Shown here in pieces: positions 1 through 9,978 of a stretch of DNA of 64,000 bases. The translations under genes were made by a program, and so were the position numbers. Source of the DNA: Zea mays (lineage: Eukaryota; Streptophyta; Magnoliopsida; Poales; Poaceae); contig NC_050098.1 of NCBI RefSeq assembly GCF_902167145.1, forward strand, positions 35,830,501-35,894,500. The letters are read 5' to 3'. The notes beneath the pieces are model-generated. The model was not told the DNA's origin, ran no database searches, and saw only the letters and a program-made list of their open reading frames with translations. How positions within the stretch are numbered: the first letter of the stretch is position 1; each line of letters begins with the position of its first letter.

Positions 1-1117
1 TTGGCACGGCGCCGCTGTTATCTCCGGCGCTCCTGGCGCGGACGGCACCGGATGAGGGTGTGGCCCGTGTGGGTGCGGCACTGGCGGGCGCAGGTGCTGG
101 TGCTGGTGCTGGGCGCCCGGATGGGGAGCGCCGTAGCCGACGAAGTGACCGCCGCCGTGCTGGTACTGCTGTCCCCTCAGCCGCTGTGCCTGCACAGCTG
201 TGATGTAGACCACGAAGCCGACCACGACGGTGATGAGCCCCAGGATCCCCGCTGCCGCGAACATCCCCGGGCGCACCCGGTGGCACACGGGCCGCGGCTT
301 CCGCCAGTCGCTCATGTGGCCGGACTCCACGGCGATGCCGATCATGAGCATCACCTCGGCAAGCCCGAAGCAAATCCTGCGAGGACACAGAAATATATAG
401 AGCATATCCTCTCATGCACTGCACACCGCGGGCGGCATTGCTGCGTTTCGGCGAGAGGCCGTCTAATCTAACTCTAATTTGGTGGGCGGAGTGGACAGTG
501 GAGTGACTGTCGGCGTCGTTACCACGTGAGGAAGAAGAGGCAGCCCGTCTGCCAGGTGAGCGCGGCGGCGGTGGACGCGACGCGCGGGTGGTCCTGGGCG
601 ACGGCCATGCCGGCGGAGGCGGACTCCGGGGCGGCGACGGCGACCAGCATGTAGGCGTGCTCGGCGAACATGGCGACGGCGAGGAGGATGAAGGCGCCGA
701 CGGCGTACGCGAGCGCGAGGCGGCCGCTGCTGTTGTAGACGCACACGTCCAGCTGGTCCTTGCTACCGCCCACGCTCATGAGGTAGTGCGACACCTGCAG
801 ATCAGATGCGTTAATTAGGAACGGCCGGCAAGTGGAGTGATCGTGGGCTGGTGATGCCTGCCAACGTGGCTTTAGACGATATGCATGCATGATGGACGAC
901 GACGACGTGCCTCTGAGCGCGACCCCTCGGCGGCGAGGCAGAGGATGAAGGCAACGAGGCCGCAGAGCACGGAGAGCGCGACGAGGGACACGGCGACCTG
1001 GCCGCTGGACCGCGTGGCGCGCCGCTCCTGCGCCTTGCGCAGGGACAGGTCGTCGTGGGTCACGGCTGGCGGCATCGTCGTTGCTGCCGTCGGCGCCGCG
1101 TACATGGATGAAAACAA
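1..1117 (-). CDS. DUF1218 family membrane protein (MWL-type), 3' end cut by window
   Basis: Three exons can be read: about 1117-911, 794-523 and 376 to the window edge. The product has four hydrophobic segments: around VSLVALSVLCGL in exon 1, ALAYAVGAFILLAVAMFAEH in exon 2, CLFFLTWICFGLAEVML across the exon 2/3 junction, and GILGLITVVVGFVVYITA in exon 3. The LCLAAEGSRSE and CVYNSSGR motifs and the tryptophan-led third segment fit plant DUF1218. Members of this family (MWL1/2 in Arabidopsis) affect lignin in secondary walls; a wall role here is inference. The tail is rich in H, G, Q and P and leaves the window without a stop. Intron 2 has clean GT/AG sites. Intron 1 keeps frame only with a GC donor after GAG at 911. 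The start is the first Met, at 1117. This is the only ordinary host gene in the window. Confidence 0.8.
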
Positions 1118-1982
1118 CGAGACGTGCGGCGAGCTGTCTAACTAGGCAACAATGGCTACGAAGAGAAGGACCTGCGGCGAGCTGCTGGCCTGGTGTCGGA
1201 ATATATGGGCGGGATGGATCTGTACGTAGGCGTACGTAGCGTTGGTGATGCACGGGCAGTCGGGCACGGCTAGCTACTAAGCTTGCAGGCGACGGCTGCG
1301 GGTGGATGCGGTCGGAGAAGGAGATGCGCACGCCGGGATCGAGCGTTGCATCGGCGGAGAGGAAGGAATTGTACAGCGCCGACAGCTGCGATGCGCGCGC
1401 GCGGCAGCGCCAGCACGGGAGGAATATAATCCACAGTGGGGGGAGCGTGGAATTCCCCGTGCCTTGCTGGAGGAGACATTCCGATTCCTCGCTTTCACCC
1501 CTTTCATTCACCGGCCCGGAGCTTCTTTTTAATCTTCTCCTTTAGCCGTGCCGCGGCACGGTCCGAGCTCGGACGAGGCGTCGTCGCGGTCGCCGTCGCC
1601 GTCGCTGCTGCGGTGCGTGCTTTTTTCGGGAAAGGGACGAAGGCGCTACGCCAACGCCATCGGGCAGTGCGCCTTTTGCGCTTTTCAGGGGACTTACGGG
1701 GGTACCTTCCGGCTCCGAAGCATAGAGACGTGGACAGTGTGTGGTGGCGCCATGGCGGAATAAAACGCAGAGCTAAGAACCAAGGAGAAGCAGTTTGTGA
1801 TCTGTGTAAAGCCTACAGCTGTAGTCCCGTGCAGTTATATCCCCGGAGGTGTTACACGTACAAAGTGCTCCATCCGAGCTCATCATGTCACCTTTCCCTG
1901 CTGCACATATTCCGTTCTTCTTCAAGAAACCGCCCTTTTCGGGAGCTGCATATGGATACGAAATGGAGTGTAGGATAGAAAT
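1118..1982. other. upstream DNA of the DUF1218 gene, no assigned gene
   Basis: GC-rich to about 1640, then mixed composition. A minus-strand open stretch at about 1280-1440 encodes a protein-like segment containing ALYNSFLSADATLDPGVRIS, in the same frame as DUF1218 exon 2. I do not recognise it; it could be a gene fragment, an upstream exon or chance. Nothing else is supported before the retroelement boundary at 1983. Confidence 0.4.
1199..1207 (-). promoter_or_regulatory. candidate TATA box of the DUF1218 gene
   Basis: On the minus strand this reads CATATATTC, about 85 bases before the chosen ATG. Position and AT content fit a plant TATA box inside otherwise GC-rich DNA. There is no transcript evidence. 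Confidence 0.25.
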
Positions 1983-2917
1983 TGTTGGTGTCTTTTTAAC
2001 CAAACACTAATGATTCCTAGGTCGTCCTCGTAGTGAGTTCGGACCTTGGGGATGATACCTAGGTTTTGTCCATGGAGGGTCAAGACCTAAAATGGTTATC
2101 CTGAAAATTGACATCACCTCTATAATGGCCACCACCTATTTGGGACTGTTAGCAACGAATCCTAGGGCCTTCTCGTGATGAGCAATACCTTGGGTTCGGC
2201 TCTACGAGGTGGACAACATGGCGGTCCGCGACGGGTTGCTTGGTGGTGCTCGCTGCAGGGGCGCGGACGGTCTGCGGCTCTAGGCCAAACGGTCCGTGAC
2301 CTGACGACAAGAGCGACGCCTTTCCTGCGTGCTGTCCGGACGGTCCGCGATGGCGCAGGGTCGTCTTCTTCTCACCTAGATCCCGCCCCCTTGGGGAGAG
2401 ACCTTAGGGTGCTCTGGGTCAGCAGGTCACCCGGGGCGTTCCCAGATGACGTAAAGTCGCCTAGAAATTAAGAGATCAATTCGAGGAATAGATCTTGATT
2501 AATCTAGACGAAGTAGATCTTGCCCCTCAGGAGGGGTAAAGATCATATGGCCGTCCTGGGGTCGGCAGGCTACCCCAGGACGGATCTAGACGACATAGAG
2601 TCGAATGGGGATGAATGTGGATATGCGGAAGGCTACAACTAAAGTTACGTTATATCTACTCCTAGGGTAGGAAAAGTAAATAAAGTAGATAAGTTCAATT
2701 GGAATGTGTTCGAGGGTTCTCACAATCGGTCGTACCCCTTTATATTTATAGGGGAGGAGGTCTGGACCTGTTCCTAGGCGACAGCCAGCAACTCTCACGT
2801 GCTTAGATGGATAACCATGCACGAGATAAGGATAATTACCCGAGTTAATCTAATCGCGGGGCACGCGTACTGTTCGGGCCCAAGGGCCGGACCGTCCGCC
2901 ACTTTTGTTGCTCAACA
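1983..2917 (-). repeat. G1 left LTR (3' LTR of the element)
   Basis: Begins TGTTGGTGTC and ends GCTCAACA. It matches the split right LTR over its whole length, including the CCTAGGTCGTCCTCGTAGTG segment and a TATATTTATAGG segment near 2747. It contains short GGACCGTCC palindromes. Length 935 bp. Confidence 0.9.
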
Positions 2918-2935
2918 TATGCCTCCTTCATTTTG
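2918..2935 (-). other. G1 polypurine tract
   Basis: On the minus strand the bases just before the left LTR read AAAATGAAGGAGGCATA, a purine-rich stretch in the expected place for plus-strand priming. It supports minus orientation. Confidence 0.6.
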
Positions 2936-4018
2936 GTGGAGCTTGGCGAACCAAAAGCACCAACACACTTCAGAAACAATAGATCTTATGAGTTATTTTG
3001 TTCCCGAAGTAAGGACTCGCTCGATGCAAGTCATCGGCTCTTGTGATCAGATAATATAAATATTTGATGTACATAGGCCGTTTTGGATTGAATCTTCTTC
3101 GGCCATGCCTGCTTATCAACATGCCAATAGGCAAAACTTGTGGTGCCCCCAACTCGCATAAACAAACAGATTGGGCCAGTAATACGGATTCATCGTCGTA
3201 CCAACCCACACTTGAGTAGGACAACACATCAGCGATGAATAAATTAGAAAGCACCGTGACATTCCTAGAGGAGGGTGGCCAGGCGATCTTGGTTGTACCA
3301 CTTTTTGGGTCGGTTTAGTCGGCTTTTGCTTTCGCACAGATCACCTTTTTGACTTTGTTCATTTTAGTGGTCGATCGTGTGGAATGACCTTCTTCATATA
3401 TTTAGCAAGCAACTGATTAAAGTAGGGCTGACTCTATTGAGTCGGCCAAACGTGCTAGAAGTGTTTTGCTCACTAGTACTTATCTTAGGATGATGTGGTC
3501 TGACGGTCTATGATCGCTGCTACTTCTGGTTGTTCACGGACCGCCCGACCTTCATGGTCGGACTGTCCGTGCCTGCCTCAGACCATCCGGCGTACGCAGG
3601 ATAGGTGACCATGATCGGGTATCTGATCATGCTTGCCCCCCGAGCGTCCACCCTACATTTTGGATGGGGACATAAACTTAGCACGATGATTAGAAAGGAT
3701 TCATTGGCCATACCAGACACTGAGAGCAAAGATGTCTATGGAACTATAGAGCTTGCTCACATGGAAGAACACATACTAGCCAACTCAATGATGCATAAGT
3801 TCGAGTATTGGCTCTACTAATAAATGAATCATTTACTTGAACCTATTCAGCAATACTGATTATGTAGTTTGAAATTAAACAATAACCAAATAGTGATAAG
3901 AAAATATTATAAGCATGTTCATCCCAAGAATAAACATGACCAAAGCAAATTGTAGCAAGAATCATTACTACCAACAACTGAAATACTTTGGCTTTATGTA
4001 AGCGGCAACATATCGCAA
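2936..4018. other. G1 internal region without a recognisable gene
   Basis: Lies between the gag remnant and the purine tract. No frame on either strand gives recognisable polymerase or integrase motifs; open stretches are short. It contains short palindromic segments related to the LTR composition near 3540-3590. Confidence 0.5.
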
Positions 4019-5921
4019 CTATCCATATGCATAATAATTTGGTTGCACTCCTCCATAATATAAAGACGCATATAAAGCAAAATGATGCCATAAAGGATAA
4101 CCAAACATACCTTGGGACGACGTATATGGCACAGTTGAAAAATATGGACGATGCAATGACCAATACCTTTGTTGAGCTGGGGCAAACCTTTCACCCAAAC
4201 ATCTTGTACTTGCTTTCTTCCTTTTGTTTGCCTTTACTCCACTTCTTCCAAAAGCATCATCCTTACCTGGATCTTGAGAACTCCTATTAGGGGCCCATGT
4301 CATGCCTCTCATCTTCAACTCTTGTGCAATGAGTTTTTCTAGCCTCTTGTGCCAGATTGATAATCCGAGTGTGCTTCTCAGTTGTTTGTGCACATTATGC
4401 TTCTTAAGTTCAGATTTCGTACCTGGACTATCGCTAGCTAATTTCTCTATTGTTTGGGTACTGCTAGCCGAAGTATATAACACTTCCTCTGGCTCTGTAA
4501 TGCATGAATTCAGATCCGAACTTTTGGCTTTTCTATTATCCTTCTTCACTACATAAACTTGCTTTGACCATTCGATTCTTATTTTTAGCTCTATACCGAT
4601 TCTTATAAATAAAACGGTCTTTGTCATATGACCATTTCTCAAAATCAGAATTGAAATGAGATAAATATTCTATGTTATGTGGTCTAAAATATGAAGAAGA
4701 ATAAGCATTTGAATCATACCAGCCCCAAGATGGATAAGGATGAAAGTACGAAGGAACTGAACTGTATTGCATTGGTATTGGTGGCCCAAAAGGAGTATAT
4801 GTTGTTGATGCATGAAACTCTTCTCCTCGCCAATCTTGATATCTAGATTTACGCTTCAGACGTGATTTTGATGTCTTCAAAGGTGCTCTAGACGACTTAG
4901 CATTGCCAGTTTGATCAACATACTTTGCCTTGATTTGCTTGTGATATTTAGCTAGAAGTTTCTCAAAAGTAACCTTTGACCTTTTTCCCTTTTGTTTACC
5001 ATGACCTTCACCTCCAGAACATTTACATTTGGGCATAACTGGTTCACCATGTCCCCTGGCGCCTTCGGTCTTATTAGCCTTTCTTCTGTCCGGATCCTTC
5101 CGAGTAACCTCCCCGTGTGATAGATTTGGCACACGAGGGTCACCAACGATAATATTTTTTCCTTTGCCTTTATCGGCCGAATATGGCCGAACCAAGACTT
5201 TCTTGTCCACCAGTCCTAATGTGGCAATAGGGACAGATTGTCTATCAATCTTCATTTCTTGAAATCTTAACCGGCCTTCATTTACAGCCGATTGTATTTG
5301 TCGACGAAAGACGTTACAATCATTGGTGTTATGAAGAAAGGAGCCATGCCATTTACAGTATACACACCTTTTCAATTTCTCTATTGGAGGAATTGTGTTC
5401 GACAATTTAATGTTGCCATTCTTAAGTAGCTCATCAAATATTTTATCACACTTAGCAACATTAAATGTGAACTTAACTTTCCCCTTTTGTGTCGAATGCA
5501 GGGGGGAGAGAGCAATAGATTTGGTCTTAGCAGGCCAAACAAACTCGGTGACCTATATTTTTTCCGGCTTTGCAGGGGCCGAAAGGCATCCGGCCTCATG
5601 TGCGGGTGATGGCATGCTGCAACTATGGTGCGCTGCAGGTGGGGTGAAGGATGAAGATTGTGTCTGATGCGTACTGCCCTGGTCTTCGTATGCACACCTG
5701 AACAGTCCGATCTTGGTGATCGGATGATCCGTAGAGGGACCGGACGATCCGTAGAGGGACCGGACGATCTGGTATTGTATCCGGACCGTCTGGTCGTGTA
5801 GGACTTTTCCCGCAAGACTTGTGGTAGGCTCGGTGCGACTGCGGACTGTCTGGCGTAAGGTGCCGGGCGGTCCGTTGGAGGGCCAGACAGTCCGTCATCA
5901 TGCGTGGACTGTCCGACCGTG
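4019..5921 (-). pseudogene. G1 gag remnant, C-terminal part with zinc knuckle
   Basis: Minus-strand frames encode a CCHC-like finger, CVYCKWHGSFLHNTNDC, followed by NVFRRQIQSAVNEGRLRF, a signature of gag proteins in grass Gypsy-related elements. A basic linker rich in K, R and G follows, then a Y/P/F-rich C-terminus. Upstream of the finger is a P, S and R-rich linker. The reading needs at least two frame changes: between the linker and the finger near 5400, and near 4540-4640. The open part with the finger is 4536-5405. The 5' part of the same gag is at 15374-15910, on the other side of S1. Gag packages the element RNA; this copy cannot make an intact protein. Confidence 0.7.
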
Positions 5922-5926
5922 CTTAG
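5922..5926. repeat. target-site duplication of S1 (left copy)
   Basis: CTTAG directly before the S1 left LTR and again at 15369-15373 directly after the right LTR. It is exact. Confidence 0.9.
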
Positions 5927-7220
5927 TGAAAGGGAATTAGGCTTACACCTAGTTCCTAAATAATTTTGGTGGTTGAATTGCCCAACACAAACATTTGGAC
6001 TAACTAAGTTTGCCCGAGTGTATAGATTACACAGGTGTAAAAGGTTCACACTCAGCCAATAAAAAGACCAAGTTTTGGATTCAACAAAGGAGCAAAGTGG
6101 GAACCGAAGGCCCTCTGGTCTGGGAGCACCGGACAGTGTCCGGTGCACCAGAGGACTCCAGCTCGAACTCGCCACCTTCGGGAATTTCCAGAGGCACTCG
6201 CGCTATAATTCACCGGACTGTCCGGTGTACACCGGACAGTGTCCGGTGCGCCATGGAGGAGCGGCCTCAGGAACTCGCCAGCTTCGGGAAACTCCAACGG
6301 CTAGTCCGCTAAAATTCACCGGACTGTCCGGTGTGCACCGGACTGTCCGGTGCGCCTCCGGAGCAACGGCTACCTCCGCGCCAACGGCTCTCTGCCGCGC
6401 ATTTAATGCGCGCTCTGCGCGCGCAGAAGTCAGGCACGCCCATACTGGCACACCGGACAGCAAACAGTACCTGTCCGGTGTGCACCGGACACCCAGGCGG
6501 GCCCACAAGTCAGAAGCTCCAACGGTCAGAATCCAACGACAGTGATGACGTGGCAGGGGCACCGGACTGTCCGGTGTGCACCGGACTGTCCGGTGCGCCA
6601 TCGAACAGACAGACTCCCAACGGCCACTTTTGTTGGTTGGGGCTATAAATACCCCAACCACCCCACCATTCATTGCATCCAAGTTTTCCACTTCCCAACT
6701 ACTACAAGAGCTCTAGCATTCAATTCTAGACACACCAAAGAGATCAAATCCTCTCCAAATTCCACACAACGCCATAGTGACTAGAGAGAGTGATTTGCTT
6801 GTGTTCTTTCGAGCTCTTGCGCTTGGATTGCTTCTTTTCTTTCTCGCTTGTTCTTGAGATCATAACTCCATTGTAATCAAGGCAAGAGGCACCAATTGTG
6901 TGGTGGCCCTTGCGGGGAAGTTTTTGTTCCCGGCTTTGATTTGAGAAGAGAAGCTCACTCGATCCGAGGGATCATTTGAAAGAGGGAAGGGTTGAAAGAG
7001 ACCCGGCCTTTGTGGCCTCCTCAACGGGGAGTAGGTTTGCAAGAACCGAACCTCGGTAAAACAAATCTCCGTGTCTCACTTGCTTATTCGCTTGGGATTT
7101 GTTTTGCGCCCTCTCTCGCGGACTCGTTTCTTTATTACTAACGCTAACCCGGCTTGTAGTTGTGTTTACATTTGTAAATTTCAGTTTCGCCCTATTCACC
7201 CCCCCTCTAGGCGACTATCA
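5927..7220 (+). repeat. S1 left LTR
   Basis: 1294 bp, TG...CA. It contains palindromes at about 6129-6150, 6211-6248, 6317-6352 and 6562-6597, built from CACCGGACTGTCCGGTG and the variant with ACAGTGT in the centre. A TATA box at 6643-6651 is followed by the transcribed part and the CCCCCTCTAGGCGACTATCA end. It lacks one 19-bp palindromic stretch that is present in the right LTR. Confidence 0.93.
6635..6661 (+). promoter_or_regulatory. S1 LTR promoter: TATA box inside an inverted repeat
   Basis: CTATAAATA (6643-6651) is flanked directly by GGTTGGGG and CCCCAACC, a perfect 8-bp inverted repeat. The arrangement is repeated in the right LTR at about 14783-14809 and, with other arm sequences, in S2, S3 and S4. 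Confidence 0.8.
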
Positions 7221-7221
7221 A

Positions 7222-7237
7222 TTGGTATCAGAGCCCG
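7222..7237 (+). other. S1 primer binding site
   Basis: TTGGTATCAGAGCCCG starts two bases after the LTR. The TGGTATCAGAGC core is complementary to the 3' end of plant initiator-Met tRNA, the usual Copia primer. Confidence 0.9.
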
Positions 7238-7268
7238 GTGCTTCATTAGAGCCTAACCGCTCGAAGTG

Positions 7269-9965
7269 ATGTCGGGAGATCACGCCAAGAAGGAGATGGA
7301 GATCGGCGAAAAGCCCACTACAAGCAACGGGAGCACTTCATCGGAAGAGTCCCGCACCAAGAGGAGGGAGAAGAAGAAGATCTCCTCCAACAAAGGGAAG
7401 GAGAAGAAATCTTCTTCTCACCACAAAGAGAAGAAGGAAAAATCTTCTTCCCACAAGCCGCATCGGAGCGGAGACAAGCAAAAGAGGATGAGGAAGGTGG
7501 TCTACTACGAGACCGACACTTCATCAACATCGACCTCCGACTCTGATGCGCCCTCCGTAACTTCTAAACGCCAAGAGCGTAAGAAGTTTAGTAAGATCCC
7601 CCTACACTACCCTCGCATTTCTAAACATGCACCTTTACTTTCCGTCCCATTAGGCAAACCACCAACTTTTGATGGTGAAGACTATGCTAGGTGGAGTGAT
7701 TTAATGCGATTTCATCTAACCTCACTCCACAAAAGTATATGTAATGTTGTTGAGTTTGGTGCACAGGTACCATCGGTAGGGGATAAGGATTATGATGAGG
7801 ATGAGGTGGCCCAAATCGAGCACTTCAACTCTCAAGCAACAACGATACTCCTCGCCTCTTTAAGTAGAGAGGAGTATAACAAAGTTCAAGGGTTGTTGAA
7901 GAACGTCAAGGAGGTTTGGGATGTACTCAAAACCGCGCACGAGGGAGATGAGCTCACCAAGATCACCAAGCGGGAAACGATCGAGGGGGAGCTCGATCGG
8001 TTCCGGCTTCGGAAAGGGGAGGAGCCACAACACATGTACAACCGGCTCAAGACCTTGGTGAACCAAGTGCGCAACCTCGGGAGCATAAAGTGGGACGACC
8101 ACGAGGTGGTTAAGGTTGTTCTAAGATCACTTATTTTCCTTAATCCTACTCAAGTTCAATTAATTCGTGGTAATCCTAGATATACTAAAATGACCCCCGA
8201 GGAAGTTATCGGGCATTTTGTAAGTTTTGAGTGCATGATCGAAGGCTCGAGGAAGATCAACGAGCTTGACGAACCCACCACATCCGAAGCTCAACCCGTC
8301 GCATTTAAGGCGACGGAAGAAAAGAAGGAGGAGGCTACACCAAGTCGACAACCAATAGACGCCTCCAAGCTCGACAATGAGGAAATGGCGCTCGTCATCA
8401 AGAGCTTCCGCCAAATCCTCAAGCAAAGGAGAGGGAAAGACTACAAGTCCCACTCCAAGAAGGTTTGCTACAAATGTGGTAAGCCCGGTCATTTTATTGC
8501 TAAATGTCCTATATCAAGTGATAGTGACCGAGGCGACGACAAGAAGGGGAGAAGAAAGGAGAAGAAAAGGTACTACAAGAAGAAGGGCGGCGATGCCCAT
8601 GTTTGTCGGGAATGGGATTCCGACGAAAGCTCAAGCGACTCCTCCGACGATGAGGACGCCGCCAACATCGCCGTCACCAAAGGACTTCTCTTCCCCAACG
8701 TCGGCCACAAGTGCCTCATGGCAAAGGACGGCAAAAGGAAAAAGGTTAAATCTAACTCCTCCACTAAATATGAATCTTCTAGTGATGATAATGCTAGTGA
8801 TGAGGAGGATAGTTTGCGTTCCCTTTTTGCCAACCTCAACATAGCTCAAAAGGAAAAATTAAATGAATTAGTCAGTGCTATTCATGAAAAGGATGACCTT
8901 TTGGATTCCCAAGAGGATTGTCTAATTAAAGAAAACAAGAAACATGTTAAGGTTAAAAAGGCTTATGCTCTAGAAATTGAGAAATGTGAAAAATTATCTA
9001 GTGAGCTAAGCACTTGCCGTGAGATGATTGACAACCTTAGACATGAAAATGCTAGTTTAAATGCTAAGGTTGATTCACATATTTGTAATGTTTCAATTCC
9101 CAATCCTAGAGATAATAATGATGATTTGCTTGCTAGGATTGAAGAATTAAACATTTCTCTTGCTAGCCTTAGAATAGAAAATGAAAACTTAATTGCTAAG
9201 GCTAAAGATTTTGATGTTTGCAAAGTTACAATTTCCGATCTTAGAGATAAAAATGATATTCTTCATGCTAAGATTGTTGAACTGAATTCTTGCAAACCCT
9301 CTACATCTATTGTTGAGCATGTATCTATTTGTACTAGATGTAGAGATGTTGATGTTAATGCTATTCATGATCATATGGCTTTAATTAAACAACAAAATGA
9401 TCATATAGCAAAACTAGATGCTAAAATTGCCGAGCACAACTTAGAAAATGAGAAATTTAAATTTGCTCGTAGCATGCTTTATAATGGGAGACGCCCGGGC
9501 ATTAAGGATGGCATTGGTTTCCAAAGGGGAGACAATGTCAAAATTAGTGCCCCTCCTAAGAGATTGTCCAACTTTGTTAAGGGCAAGACTCCCATGCCTC
9601 AGGATAACGAGGGTTACATTTTATACCCTGCCGGTTATCCCGAGAGCAAAATTAGGAGAATTCACTCTAGGAAGTCTCACTCTGGCCCCAATCATGCTTT
9701 TATGTATAAGGGTGAGACATCTAGTTCCAGGCAACCAACCCATGCTAAGTTGCCTAAGAAAATTCCTAGTGCATCAAATGATTATAACATTTCATTTAAA
9801 ACTTTTGATGCATCTTATGTGTTGACTAACAAATCTGGCAAGGTAGTTGCCAAATATGTTGGGGGCAAGCACAAGGGGTCAAAGACTTGTGTTTGGGTAC
9901 CCAAAGTTCTTGTGTCTAATGCCAAAGGACCCAAAACCATTTGGGTACCTAAAGTCAAGAACTAA
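7269..9965 (+). CDS. gag: S1 Gag (Sirevirus type, about 898 aa)
   Basis: The ATG at 7269 lies directly after the leader; a GTG precedes it. The N-terminus is highly basic and K/S/E-rich. A UBN2-type gag domain follows, with LGKPPTFDGEDYARW and LLASLSREEYNKVQGL. Then comes a CCHC zinc knuckle, CYKCGKPGHFIAKCP, near residue 400, an acidic serine tract, and a long coiled coil of repeated leucine-rich units (about 540-720). The C-terminus has repeated WVPK motifs. It forms the virus-like particle in the cytoplasm and binds the element RNA. At nearly 900 aa it is long for Copia but normal for Sireviruses. No stop or frameshift is seen. It ends with TAA 13 bases before the pol frame, which is in +1. 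Confidence 0.92.
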   Translation: MSGDHAKKEMEIGEKPTTSNGSTSSEESRTKRREKKKISSNKGKEKKSSSHHKEKKEKSSSHKPHRSGDKQKRMRKVVYYETDTSSTSTSDSDAPSVTSKRQERKKFSKIPLHYPRISKHAPLLSVPLGKPPTFDGEDYARWSDLMRFHLTSLHKSICNVVEFGAQVPSVGDKDYDEDEVAQIEHFNSQATTILLASLSREEYNKVQGLLKNVKEVWDVLKTAHEGDELTKITKRETIEGELDRFRLRKGEEPQHMYNRLKTLVNQVRNLGSIKWDDHEVVKVVLRSLIFLNPTQVQLIRGNPRYTKMTPEEVIGHFVSFECMIEGSRKINELDEPTTSEAQPVAFKATEEKKEEATPSRQPIDASKLDNEEMALVIKSFRQILKQRRGKDYKSHSKKVCYKCGKPGHFIAKCPISSDSDRGDDKKGRRKEKKRYYKKKGGDAHVCREWDSDESSSDSSDDEDAANIAVTKGLLFPNVGHKCLMAKDGKRKKVKSNSSTKYESSSDDNASDEEDSLRSLFANLNIAQKEKLNELVSAIHEKDDLLDSQEDCLIKENKKHVKVKKAYALEIEKCEKLSSELSTCREMIDNLRHENASLNAKVDSHICNVSIPNPRDNNDDLLARIEELNISLASLRIENENLIAKAKDFDVCKVTISDLRDKNDILHAKIVELNSCKPSTSIVEHVSICTRCRDVDVNAIHDHMALIKQQNDHIAKLDAKIAEHNLENEKFKFARSMLYNGRRPGIKDGIGFQRGDNVKISAPPKRLSNFVKGKTPMPQDNEGYILYPAGYPESKIRRIHSRKSHSGPNHAFMYKGETSSSRQPTHAKLPKKIPSASNDYNISFKTFDASYVLTNKSGKVVAKYVGGKHKGSKTCVWVPKVLVSNAKGPKTIWVPKVKN

Positions 9966-9978
9966 ACTTGTTTTGTAG
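9966..9978 (+). promoter_or_regulatory. splice-acceptor-like sequence at the S1 gag/pol junction
   Basis: The 13 bases between the gag TAA and the pol frame read ACTTGTTTTGTAG, a pyrimidine-rich run ending in AG. S4 has the same spacing with TTTGCCTTGCAG and S2 has a 12-base version. Splicing is inference. Confidence 0.4.

Noticed and set aside
519..1511. 330-codon minus-strand frame through the DUF1218 gene
   Set aside because: It reads through intron 1 of the DUF1218 gene, and only the exon 2 part is in the domain. It was kept only as a note on its upstream segment.
6129..6600. CRISPR-like spaced palindromic repeats
   Set aside because: The repeats are LTR palindromes in a plant retrotransposon, irregularly spaced, with no cas genes.
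6070..6780. Many open frames rich in HRTVRCTPDSPV-type peptides on both strands
   Set aside because: They are translations of the CACCGGACTGTCCGGTG palindromes in the Sirevirus LTRs and recur in every LTR; they are not genes.
7318..7530. Serine-rich minus-strand frame within S1 gag
   Set aside because: It is the shadow of the lysine/serine-rich gag N-terminus.
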